Assembly (NCBI GenBank): GCA_027730885.1
Contig: JAQCHM010000114.1
Span: forward strand, 1 to 8,972
Length of the DNA: 8,972 nucleotides
Direction: 5' to 3'
Origin: Actinomycetota bacterium
GTDB lineage: Bacteria > Actinomycetota > Acidimicrobiia > Acidimicrobiales > SZUA-35
A program made the position numbers and the translations under genes. A model generated the notes under the pieces. The model searched no databases. It was not told where the DNA came from and worked only from the letters and a program-made list of their open reading frames with translations. Each line of letters opens with the position of its first letter. Position 1 is the stretch's first letter. This document shows positions 1-6,452 of the stretch, in pieces.

Positions 1-274
1 GAGGAGGATGCGCCTGTTGAAGGGGACCAAATGAACCGGTGAACGCCCTGCGGCCCGATTTCGTGCCGCGAGCGGTGTGGAGTTGTCGGATGCCGGCCGG
101 GTCGACGTCGACGATCCCGAAGTCGTCGTCACACAGGTGAGACAGCGTTGCGAAGTCATGGTCGCGCACACTCCGCAGGAGCATGGGGGTGTCGCAGCAG
201 AAGGGTTCGGAGTCGAACTGGGTCGGGGGGGTATCGAGCGGGGAGATCTTTCTCCCGGAGAGAGTGGTTTTCAT
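1..274 (-). CDS. unidentified protein, 5' part only (runs off left edge)
   Basis: A minus-strand reading frame opens at an ATG (complement of 272-274) and stays open for 91 codons to the edge of the window, so the C-terminus is missing. A good ribosome binding site, AAGGA (complement of 282-286), lies about 8 nt before the ATG. The product starts MKTTLSGRK and contains the acidic stretch DHDFATLSHLCDDDFGIVDVD at roughly residues 40-60. There is no obvious signal peptide or membrane segment. The helix-rich, acidic N-terminal pattern faintly recalls NTF2/SnoaL-like small proteins, but I cannot identify it. It lies 69 nt downstream of the rhodopsin stop on the same strand, with a stem-loop in between, so it may be co-transcribed or may have its own promoter. 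Past about residue 62 the sequence looks less protein-like, so a frame error there is possible. Confidence 0.5.
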   Translation of the reverse strand, partial: MKTTLSGRKISPLDTPPTQFDSEPFCCDTPMLLRSVRDHDFATLSHLCDDDFGIVDVDPAGIRQLHTARGTKSGRRAFTGSFGPLQQAHPP

Positions 275-301
275 CTGTAGGTCCTTGTAGCGAAGGTGAC
301 T

Positions 302-331
302 CCCCGGCACCTGGGGGGGCAGATGCCGGGG
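302..331 (-). terminator. stem-loop after rhodopsin gene, possible terminator
   Basis: Positions 302-309 (CCCCGGCA) are perfectly complementary to 324-331 (TGCCGGGG), giving an 8-bp GC-rich stem with a 14-nt loop. It starts 12 nt beyond the rhodopsin stop codon on the minus strand. No T-run follows on that strand, so it is not a classical intrinsic terminator. It could be a Rho-assisted or L-shaped actinobacterial terminator, or an mRNA 3'-end stabiliser. It separates the rhodopsin from the next minus-strand gene. Confidence 0.4.
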
Positions 332-343
332 TGTCGGAGGGAC

Positions 344-1162
344 TCAGTTGTTGACGATTTCGCTCAGGTCATCCGGCGTGACGATGTCGATGTCGGCACC
401 ACCGGCCTCGAGGTAACCGTCCTCGCGGGACTTGATGAGTGCGATCCCGAGCACGAGCAGCCCGAACAGGGGCTTGGCCAGCACGTCACCGATGGAGTAG
501 CCGACCTGACGAACGACTTCGGAGGTCGCAGGATTGTCGATCACCGTCGGTGCGATGTAGGCGAGGGGATAGATGCTCCACGTGGCCAAGATGATGTAGC
601 GCAGCGCGTCGACCGTCTTGCGCACGCGGTCGCTCTGGCGATCAAGTGACCGACCGAGCTCGACGAACAGCACGTAGAGGATGTAAAGGAACGGGATCAT
701 CGAGAGCACGAACCACACCGCACGGGCGGTCGAGTCGGGATCGGACAGCTCGCCAGGCCAACCAAGACCGATCATTGCGACAGCAGCGATCGTCAGCCTC
801 ACGAGGAGACTCCGGGTCTTCCCGGCCGTCAGCTTGAGGACAACGACGAGCTCGGCGAGGAGAAGCGGCACCGTGAGCAGCCAGTCGACGTATCGGTAGC
901 CCTCGTTGAACGGCCGCCCGTCCTGGACGTATTCGCCACCGACATAGCTGAACGAGTCGGAGAACGAGTTGAAGATCCGGACGTAGTGGTAGAGCGCGAT
1001 GGCGACGACCAACGTCGACAGGGTCACGGCCATGCGATGACGCGGCGCGACTCGCCCCCTGATGAGCAGGAAGAAGAGCAACGCAGCACCCATGGCCGCT
1101 ATGACGAACGAGTATGAGTTGTACACCAGATTGAACTGGTTCTCACTCAGTGTGAAATCCAT
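344..1162 (-). CDS. proton-pumping rhodopsin (xanthorhodopsin/actinorhodopsin-like)
   Basis: This is a 272-residue seven-helix retinal protein that would pump protons outward in light. Helix C carries RYVDWLLTVPLLLAE: D93 is the primary acceptor, T97 the conserved Thr and E104 the donor, the DTE pattern of outward proton pumps. R90 is conserved, and H59 matches the counter-ion histidine of the xanthorhodopsin clade (YHY.RIFNS). Helix G carries D226 and the Schiff-base lysine K230 (GDVLAKPLFGL). L101, at the proteorhodopsin 105 spectral-tuning site, predicts green absorption. At the site of the antenna-fenestration glycine (Gloeobacter rhodopsin G178, after Trp) this protein has F151, which argues against a bound carotenoid antenna. 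Length is normal for the family, with a short acidic C-tail. The ATG start is preceded by GAAGGA at about 6 nt. It is the last gene of a minus-strand operon. No retinal-synthesis gene is visible here. Confidence 0.97.
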   Translation of the reverse strand: MDFTLSENQFNLVYNSYSFVIAAMGAALLFFLLIRGRVAPRHRMAVTLSTLVVAIALYHYVRIFNSFSDSFSYVGGEYVQDGRPFNEGYRYVDWLLTVPLLLAELVVVLKLTAGKTRSLLVRLTIAAVAMIGLGWPGELSDPDSTARAVWFVLSMIPFLYILYVLFVELGRSLDRQSDRVRKTVDALRYIILATWSIYPLAYIAPTVIDNPATSEVVRQVGYSIGDVLAKPLFGLLVLGIALIKSREDGYLEAGGADIDIVTPDDLSEIVNN

Positions 1163-1241
1163 GTTGTTCCTTCGGGTTTGGGGGCTGCACCGTTGCGGGC
1201 CAACTGTCGGTTTAGCAGCAATCAGCGTGAATTACTCTCGT
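1163..1241 (-). other. gap between SRPBCC gene and rhodopsin gene
   Basis: This 79-nt spacer is the longest inside the operon. It holds the rhodopsin ribosome binding site (complement of about 1167-1172). GTTTAGC occurs perfectly twice on the plus strand (1210-1216 and again at 1240-1246, overlapping the preceding stop codon), 30 bp apart. An additional rhodopsin promoter could be here, but I see no convincing -35/-10 pair. Confidence 0.3.
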
Positions 1242-1673
1242 TTAGCGCGACTTCATTGAATGGGGTGCGAAAGACGGTGGCAAGCCGGTCGCCGACGGGT
1301 CGGTGGCCAGCATTTCGAGCCGGCTGAGGGCGCGCAGACAGATGAGCGAGTAGGGCGCGACCGGTAGGGGGACTCCGAAACTGACTCGGCAGCGATCGGC
1401 GCCGAGCTTCTTGACGACACGGCCGGTCGCACCGATTCCTCCGATGGCCCAGGACCATCGGGTACCCGACTCGAAACGGGTGACCTCGAACGGCAACTCG
1501 ATCCCCAATGCGGTGCGGACGATCCCCGTGCTCCCGAGTCGGAACTCGAGCTCGTTGAGCACAGCGGAACGAACGCTCGGTCCCCAAAGCGGCCAGAGAT
1601 CAGGATTGACGAGCAGTCGCCACAGTGTCTCGGCCGGAGCATCGATCTCGCGACCGACCCAAACGCCGCGCAT
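1242..1673 (-). CDS. SRPBCC/START-like ligand-binding protein
   Basis: The product has 143 residues. The N-terminal pattern GREIDAPAETLWRLLVNPDLWPLW is typical of the SRPBCC (polyketide cyclase/START-like) helix-grip fold, followed by alternating beta strands (about residues 45-105) and a long C-terminal helix. This fold forms a deep hydrophobic pocket and is used for lipid, steroid or polyketide ligands. No catalytic residue can be assigned. The ATG (complement of 1671-1673) lies 9 nt after the stop of the upstream small gene, so it is clearly part of the same operon, and it precedes the rhodopsin gene. A role in handling a hydrophobic molecule (retinal, carotenoid or lipid) is tempting but is pure inference from position. 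It is cytoplasmic, since no signal peptide is seen. Confidence 0.85.
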   Translation of the reverse strand: MRGVWVGREIDAPAETLWRLLVNPDLWPLWGPSVRSAVLNELEFRLGSTGIVRTALGIELPFEVTRFESGTRWSWAIGGIGATGRVVKKLGADRCRVSFGVPLPVAPYSLICLRALSRLEMLATDPSATGLPPSFAPHSMKSR

Positions 1674-1682
1674 CTGGACCGG

Positions 1683-1856
1683 TCAGCTCGAAGCTTTCAC
1701 GGCGCCGACAGCCGCATCGCTGGCTTCGGACAACAAACGACTCCGTGCCGACTCGTCATGTTCGAGTGCTTCGAGTAGGTGCCCTCCGACCATCACCGCT
1801 CCGGAGACCGTGATGAAGAACACGAACACGCCAACGATGAACAGGATCTCGGTCAT
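1683..1856 (-). CDS. 57-residue single-pass membrane protein
   Basis: This small gene starts at the ATG complementary to 1854-1856, which overlaps the stop of the upstream gene as ATGA, a sign of translational coupling. The frame is open further upstream, but there the sequence is the other small gene read out of frame, so the internal ATG is chosen. The product MTEILFIVGVFVFFITVSG... has one hydrophobic helix (about residues 3-27) followed by a charged, helical, probably cytoplasmic tail (LLEALEHDESARSRLLSEAS). I know no function for it. Its tight placement between another small membrane protein and the SRPBCC gene, in the rhodopsin operon, suggests an accessory membrane role. Confidence 0.7.
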   Translation of the reverse strand: MTEILFIVGVFVFFITVSGAVMVGGHLLEALEHDESARSRLLSEASDAAVGAVKASS

Positions 1857-2071
1857 GATCCGACCCGATCCGAATCGAGCCGGCGAGTGGAGTCGACGGG
1901 CACCAGGGCCGGCCGGCGAGTGGGGCTCAGCATCAGCGTGCCGAGTGAGTGGATCGACGGAACCCACAGCCCCACGAAGATGCCGGTCTCTTTCTCATCT
2001 GCCACGAAATACAGCCAGACGGAGAAGACGAACGACAAGAATCCGGCGACCACCTTTCTATACCGGACCAC
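1853..2071 (-). CDS. 72-residue two-helix membrane protein
   Basis: This is the first gene of the rhodopsin operon. The product MVRYRKVVAGFLSFVFSVWLYF... has two hydrophobic segments (about residues 6-24 and 30-48, the second reading GIFVGLWVPSIHSLGTLML) joined by a short charged loop (ADEKET), then an Arg/Asp-rich tail. The positively charged N-terminus suggests it stays inside. The start is GTG at 2071, without a clear ribosome binding site. A GTG at 2053 is an alternative, and a TATAGA hexamer lies between the two, so the exact start is uncertain. The stop overlaps the next ATG by 4 nt. I do not recognise a named family. Confidence 0.7.
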   Translation of the reverse strand: MVRYRKVVAGFLSFVFSVWLYFVADEKETGIFVGLWVPSIHSLGTLMLSPTRRPALVPVDSTRRLDSDRVGS

Positions 2072-2124
2072 CGTTTTACATCATTCAGTCATATTTATTC
2101 CGCGCTGATTGAGATCAGGCTGAC
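2072..2124 (-). promoter_or_regulatory. AT-rich region before the rhodopsin operon, candidate promoter/operator
   Basis: This 53-nt gap between the photoreceptor stop and the first small gene is much richer in A and T than its surroundings. On the minus strand it contains ACTGAATGATGTAAAA (complement of 2074-2089), which nearly matches a sequence in the divergent promoter upstream of the photoreceptor gene. CTGAT-TGAG-ATCAG at 2105-2118 is a short inverted repeat. The combination suggests a regulated start of the rhodopsin operon, though the motif sits very close to the annotated GTG. No standard -35 box is evident. Confidence 0.45.
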
Positions 2125-2919
2125 TTATGCGGGCACACCCTCACCAGCGCTGCGTCGGGCGAGCTCGATCAGCTCGGTCAAGTTGCTTCCGGCGCCACCC
2201 ACGATCGTCGGTGTGCCTGCAGCCCGTAGGGCGGCGGCGGTCGTGTCGGCGAGATCCCGTGTGGTGGGGTTGGTCACGGTGATGACTGCCAAGCTCACTG
2301 GCTGAGCCCGGCAAAATTTGAGAATCTCATCGGGCGGCAGGTCGGCGCCCAGGTGGTGTACGTGCCAGTTGTCATCCCGAAGGGCGACGGAGGCCATGGT
2401 GGTCGGAAGCGAATGATGATCGCCCGACAGCGCGGCCACGACGGTGACTCCGCGTCGACGGCCGCGCGGGTTTGATGCCAGGCTGCCGAGCAGTCGCTCG
2501 ACGATCGCCGAGGCGCGATGTTCGACCCAGATCGTCAGCTCGCCGTCGTGCCAGCCTTGCCCAATCCGTCGCAGCGGGGGGACGAGCGCGATCTGGATCA
2601 GATCGACGATCGGTGCACGGTCGTCCGCCAAGCGTCGGGCGATCTTCGTGGCGGCGGCTTCGTCGCCGGTCACGAGCGCCTCGTACAAGCGGTCGGCCGC
2701 ATGCTCGAGCCTGGCGGCTCGCGGTGCTGGGGGAGTCTTGGGGGTTTGGCGCTCCCGGTTCAGCTCGATGATGTCGTCAGGATTGACGAGATATCGACCG
2801 CCGATCAGCTCGGCGTCGAGGCGCCCGTTGCGGACCCAGCGATAGGCGGTCTGGTAGTGAACGCCAAGCTGATCGGCCGCCTTTTGCAGGTCGAGTCTCG
2901 TATCTGTCCTCGGTTCCAT
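2125..2919 (-). CDS. B12-dependent photoreceptor-type transcription regulator (CarH/LitR-like)
   Basis: This 264-residue regulator probably binds adenosylcobalamin, represses DNA in the dark and is released by light. Residues 8-55 (LDLQKAADQLGVHYQTAYRWVRNGRL...GRYLVNPDDI) form an excisionase/HTH_17-like winged helix. Residues 70-147 form the helical B12-cap domain, with the diagnostic W123-x9-E133-H134 (GWHDGELTIWVEH). Residues 157-245 form the Rossmann-like B12-binding domain, with SGDHH, in which D167-x-H169 matches the E/DxH motif whose His ligates cobalt in CarH. Together these are the hallmarks of the photosensory B12 family rather than of methyltransferases. I chose the ATG at 2919, preceded by a GGGG stretch; a GTG at 2955 would add 12 residues but would read into the repeat-bearing promoter. 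The gene sits upstream of the rhodopsin operon and divergent from the glycosyltransferases. The HTH differs from the usual MerR type. Confidence 0.88.
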   Translation of the reverse strand: MEPRTDTRLDLQKAADQLGVHYQTAYRWVRNGRLDAELIGGRYLVNPDDIIELNRERQTPKTPPAPRAARLEHAADRLYEALVTGDEAAATKIARRLADDRAPIVDLIQIALVPPLRRIGQGWHDGELTIWVEHRASAIVERLLGSLASNPRGRRRGVTVVAALSGDHHSLPTTMASVALRDDNWHVHHLGADLPPDEILKFCRAQPVSLAVITVTNPTTRDLADTTAAALRAAGTPTIVGGAGSNLTELIELARRSAGEGVPA

Positions 2920-2998
2920 GTCCCCGATGCTAGAGCCGGTCCGATTTTTATGCACTGAACGATAGTAAATTGAACTAAAGTACGCTAAGACAGAGATC
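2920..2998. promoter_or_regulatory. divergent promoter region with direct repeats
   Basis: This spacer separates the divergently transcribed regulator and glycosyltransferase genes, and its right half is AT-rich. It carries a direct repeat, TGAACGATAGTA (2956-2967) and TGAACTAAAGTA (2971-2982), matching at 10 of 12 positions with a 15-bp period. The first copy is part of ACTGAACGATAGTAAAT (2954-2970), which resembles the sequence before the rhodopsin operon. Tandem direct repeats are how Thermus CarH operators are built, so this is a good candidate operator for the adjacent regulator. Exact -35/-10 boxes cannot be assigned with confidence. Confidence 0.55.
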
Positions 2999-5143
2999 GT
3001 GGTTTTGTCCTTTGCTCGTGAATCGATTCTCCGTCCGACCGAACTGCACCCGATCGTCGAACAACTTCGTTCGCTCGTCGGTGCCGGCGATTACTCGTCG
3101 TTGCTGCATCGGTCTGCGCAACTCGCCGAACGCGTGCGTCGTTCCCCGGATCAGGCTGCGCTGTCATACGATCTCCGCCGGCTCGCCGATGACGGAACGA
3201 TCGCATCCCTGGTCGCGATCGAGTCGTTGGTCTGTGTCGATCACCGACTCGCCGACGAGGCGCTGGTCGATCTGCTGTCGCATTCGGCCCAGATCGTCCG
3301 CCGGCACGCGGCGTGGCGTCTCGGCGACAGGCAGCCGTCCGACCGGGCGCTGCCGGCCCTGATCGAAATGATCACCGTGGGTGGCATCGACACCATGCAT
3401 GCTCACCGCACGTTGCGGCGCTGGTCCGACTCGTTCGCCCCCCCGATCCTGCGGGCCGCAATCGCCGAGTTGACCGACGAGAACGGTCACGCCGCTCGAG
3501 CTCGGCTCGTCGATCTGATCGGGGTACTCGGCAACGATGCCGACCAGGTCTTGCTCCACCTGGCTCTCGACGAGAGCGAAGCGACCTCCGTCCGGGCCGC
3601 TGCGGTCGGCGCTCTCGGCGAGCGCAATCGCCCATCAATCGAGAACTCACTCCGGCATCTCGCCGCGTTTGACGTGACGATCGGGACCGATGCCGCACTG
3701 GCGCTCAGCAGTCGCTGGCTCGGCGAGCCACCGTCGGTCGACCGATCAGAACGCAGCGGTGTCCGAGTTGCTCAGCTCGTGCTGGCCGAAGGGCTCGACG
3801 GCCAGCTCAGCCTTGGTGGACGTGGTGACACCGGTGGCGTCGCCAGCCTGTTGGTCTCGCTCGGGGAGGCACTGGCCCGTCGGTCCGATGTCGAACACGT
3901 CCTCACGATCGGCCGCGGTACCGTCTCAGATGCCGTCATCGGGCCGTTGTCGTCGAGCCAGATCCCATTGTCATACGGCATGGTGTCGTTCGGAGACGAC
4001 GATCGTCCAGCCGACAACGCCAATCAGGCATGGGAGCATCTCCCCGCCATCGAACGTGGCATACGACGCGCGCTGCGGCTGGCCGGACCGATCGACGTGC
4101 TGCATCTCCGTATGGCCCACGCAGGCACGCTGGCCGGTGCGTCTGTCGCCGCCGAGATCGGGATCCCCTTCTGTTTCAGCGTCGCTCCGGATCCGCACAA
4201 CGTGATCGAGTCGCTCCAGGCGCGAGGCGAACTCGACGACGAATCGTTCGTGCGACTCGCCACCGACACCCACGTGTGGTTCAGAGCCCGGTTGATCGAG
4301 GGCGTGGCTCGCGACGCGGATCAACTGGCGCTGTTCCCGGGCTCGAAACAGATCGACTTTCTGGATGGCCTTGAAGCCAACGGCGAGCATCAACGCCAGA
4401 GTGTGGCCGTCGTGGCCGAGGGAATCGACGTCAGCCTGCTCGATCGGGTGGGCGACATTCAGGATGCCGTGCACGGCGACATGCGCTCAGGCGACGTGTT
4501 GGACGATCTCGCCACCGACATTCCACCGTCGAGGCGGGATCTGCCGCTCGTGCTCAGCGTCGGACGGCTCGATCCGATCAAGGGTATGGACCGGGTCGTC
4601 GCGGCGTGGGCCAGCGATCCGCGCCTCCATGACCACTCCAATCTGGTGATCGTCGGTGGAGATCTCGCCAAACCGTCGGCGACCGAAGCGGCCGTGCTCG
4701 ACGTCATCGACCGGCTGGTTCCGGCGACCGATCCGCGTCGGGCAGGCATCGTCTTGCTCGGTGGGCGGCCTCGCGCCGACGTCGCCCGACTGCTGGTTGC
4801 GGCTGTGTCCGGGCGTGCGGGCGGCTGGGCGGCCGGCGGCGTCTACGTCGATGGTGCGGTGAAAGAGGAGTTCGGGCTGGCCGTGCTCGAAGCGATGGCT
4901 GCCGGCCTCGTCGTCGTGGCTCCCAGCACCGGAGGCCCATCGACATACGTCGACGATGGTGACACAGGCGTTCTGGTCGCCCCGCGCGCCGATTTGGGCG
5001 CGGCAATCCACAGAGGATTCGGGCTGGTGGCGAGGAGCGGGAGGGCCGAACGTGCTCGCACGCTGGTCGAACAGCGGTACTCGATCGAAACGATGGCCGA
5101 CCAACTCGTCGCGCTGTACCGACCGGCACCGGTGTCGCGATGA
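2999..5143 (+). CDS. HEAT-repeat / GT4-type glycosyltransferase fusion
   Basis: The product has 714 residues in two parts. Residues ~45-240 are a chain of short amphipathic helix pairs (for example ALVDLLSHSAQIVRRHAAWRLGD and SVRAAAVGALGE) typical of HEAT-like repeats, a protein-interaction scaffold. Residues ~254-714 form a GT-B glycosyltransferase of the GT4 type. It begins GVRVAQLVLAEG and has a glycine-rich N-domain loop (GGRGDTGGVASLL), the nucleotide-binding-domain motif G522-RLDPIKG529, and the E623-x7-E631 motif (KEEFGLAVLEAM) that contacts the sugar nucleotide in retaining GT4 enzymes. There is no membrane segment. The acceptor is unknown. The start is GTG with a weak ribosome binding site (AGAGAT). 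The stop overlaps the start of the next glycosyltransferase as ATGA, so the two are made together. Transcription diverges from the B12 photoreceptor gene, suggesting light control. The fusion to HEAT repeats is unusual. Confidence 0.88.
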   Translation: MVLSFARESILRPTELHPIVEQLRSLVGAGDYSSLLHRSAQLAERVRRSPDQAALSYDLRRLADDGTIASLVAIESLVCVDHRLADEALVDLLSHSAQIVRRHAAWRLGDRQPSDRALPALIEMITVGGIDTMHAHRTLRRWSDSFAPPILRAAIAELTDENGHAARARLVDLIGVLGNDADQVLLHLALDESEATSVRAAAVGALGERNRPSIENSLRHLAAFDVTIGTDAALALSSRWLGEPPSVDRSERSGVRVAQLVLAEGLDGQLSLGGRGDTGGVASLLVSLGEALARRSDVEHVLTIGRGTVSDAVIGPLSSSQIPLSYGMVSFGDDDRPADNANQAWEHLPAIERGIRRALRLAGPIDVLHLRMAHAGTLAGASVAAEIGIPFCFSVAPDPHNVIESLQARGELDDESFVRLATDTHVWFRARLIEGVARDADQLALFPGSKQIDFLDGLEANGEHQRQSVAVVAEGIDVSLLDRVGDIQDAVHGDMRSGDVLDDLATDIPPSRRDLPLVLSVGRLDPIKGMDRVVAAWASDPRLHDHSNLVIVGGDLAKPSATEAAVLDVIDRLVPATDPRRAGIVLLGGRPRADVARLLVAAVSGRAGGWAAGGVYVDGAVKEEFGLAVLEAMAAGLVVVAPSTGGPSTYVDDGDTGVLVAPRADLGAAIHRGFGLVARSGRAERARTLVEQRYSIETMADQLVALYRPAPVSR

Positions 5144-6432
5144 GCCTGCTCGTCATCAGCCCCGACTTCGCCTCGCACTACGGCCCGTTGGCCGTCGTCG
5201 CGGCCGCGGCGTCGGATGCAGGGCATCGGGTGGTCGTGGCGACTGGTCCGAATCTTCGCCGGCGTGTCGAGGCCGATGGCTTCGATTGGCGCATGCTCCG
5301 TCTGGGCGCCGGCGCCAATACGGGAATCGCGACCTGTGATCCGAGCATCGAGCGGTTCATCGCCGCGACCGCCGCCGGCCCGATCGCGACGATGCGTCGC
5401 CAAGCGCTCGATCGAGAACAGGATCTGCTGTTCGAGCCCGAACGAGTCGCCGTCGAGGTGGCTCGTCTGTGCGACGAGCTCGAACCCGACAGCGTGATCG
5501 TGGACCATGTGTCGTTTGCGTCGACCCTGGCCATGTACGCCACCAGTCGACCTTTCGTCACGCTGGTACCCGGCCATCCCAGCCAGCTTCCGGTCGGGCG
5601 CGAGCGCTACGGCGTGCCCGAGATCTGGCCCTTGCGGTTTCGTCCCGACCCCCATCAACTGGCGGAGCTCGAAAGCCTGGTGGGCCGGGTCACACAGGTT
5701 TTCACCGACAGATGGAACACGGCGCTCGATGAGGTCGCGCCGAACCGACAGCCCGTCGCTGATGCGTTCCGGGCCCACGGCGACCGCGTGCTCTACAACA
5801 GCATCAGCGAGTTGCAGGCACCGTCTCGGGTTACGGGAATGCCGAGCGACCATCGCTTCGTCGGCCCGCTCGTGCGTCACGAGCAGCTTCCGGCCGAGCT
5901 GAGCTCGTGGGCGACGAGCCACGACGGCCGGCCCCAGGTGTACGTCGCACTCGGCACCTTCCTGTCGCACCGTCGTGATGTGCTGGCCCGAATCACCGAA
6001 GCGCTTGTTCACCTCGGCGTCCGCGCAGCGGTTGCGACGGGAGCGACACCGGTCGAACGGCTCGGTCCGCTCCCCGACGATTGGGTGGTCGCGCCACAGC
6101 TTGCGCAAGTCGCGATGTTGCGCCACGCCGATCTGATCGTGCATCACGGCGGCAACAACAGTGTGCAAGAGGCGTTCGCAGCCGGCGTGCGTCAGATCGT
6201 GTTGCCGTTCTCGACCGACCAGTTCTCGAATGGCGCCGATCTCGAACGGATCGGTGCAGCGAGTGTTCTCCCGCCCAACGAGACGACCGCCGTCGATCTG
6301 GCGCTGGCGATCGATGTCGGTCTCACCGCCGTCCGACGTCCAGCAAGCGAAACGGTCAGCGTCGACGATCTGGTCGATGCTGTCTTCGGCCGAACTCGAA
6401 CAAGCGAGACCCCATCACACCCGACTCGCTGA
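5140..6432 (+). CDS. GT1-type (UDP-sugar) glycosyltransferase
   Basis: This 430-residue GT-B enzyme belongs to the GT1/MGT group, which moves sugar from a nucleotide sugar to small lipophilic or peptide acceptors. The N-terminal domain has ISPDFASHYGPL, with H13 at the usual catalytic-base position. The C-terminal donor domain has the PSPG-like region: VAPQLAQVAMLRHADLIVHH leads into HHGGNNS (335-341) and then PFSTDQFSNG, with D360-Q361 at the sugar-contact site. Length is normal. It is translationally coupled to the preceding GT4 gene (ATGA, 5140-5143). The acceptor cannot be read from sequence; macrolide-, terpenoid- and carotenoid-glycosylating enzymes share this fold. With a light regulator and rhodopsin next door, carotenoid glycosylation is conceivable but unproven. 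The gene ends about 20 bp before dprA homology begins. Confidence 0.92.
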   Translation: MSLLVISPDFASHYGPLAVVAAAASDAGHRVVVATGPNLRRRVEADGFDWRMLRLGAGANTGIATCDPSIERFIAATAAGPIATMRRQALDREQDLLFEPERVAVEVARLCDELEPDSVIVDHVSFASTLAMYATSRPFVTLVPGHPSQLPVGRERYGVPEIWPLRFRPDPHQLAELESLVGRVTQVFTDRWNTALDEVAPNRQPVADAFRAHGDRVLYNSISELQAPSRVTGMPSDHRFVGPLVRHEQLPAELSSWATSHDGRPQVYVALGTFLSHRRDVLARITEALVHLGVRAAVATGATPVERLGPLPDDWVVAPQLAQVAMLRHADLIVHHGGNNSVQEAFAAGVRQIVLPFSTDQFSNGADLERIGAASVLPPNETTAVDLALAIDVGLTAVRRPASETVSVDDLVDAVFGRTRTSETPSHPTR

Positions 6433-6452
6433 CAGCTGACCCAGACTGAGCG

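Noticed and set aside
179..235. Suspected frameshift at the G-run in the left-edge gene
   Set aside because: Recounting the run (seven G, 225-231) keeps the minus-strand frame continuous from the ATG.
1210..1246. GTTTAGC twin repeat as a rhodopsin operator
   Set aside because: It is only 7 bp, the second copy overlaps a stop codon, and it does not match the other regulatory motif; it is noted only as part of the spacer.
1411..2112. Plus-strand open frame of 233 codons opposite the small membrane and SRPBCC genes
   Set aside because: It is Ser/Arg/Pro-rich with no motif, while the opposite strand gives coherent, tightly spaced genes.
2920..2955. Extended start (GTG 2955) for the B12 regulator
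   Set aside because: The extra 12 residues match nothing in the family and would leave only 43 nt for two divergent promoters; ATG 2919 fits better.
4843..6168. Long minus-strand open frame (about 441 codons) opposite the glycosyltransferases
   Set aside because: Its product is Arg/His-rich low-quality sequence with no domain. It is the antisense shadow of two well-identified plus-strand genes in GC-rich DNA.
5140..6432. Assignment of the GT1 enzyme as a zeaxanthin glucosyltransferase (CrtX)
   Set aside because: The GT1 fold is shared by enzymes for many acceptors, no carotenoid genes are in the window, and the rhodopsin lacks the antenna site.
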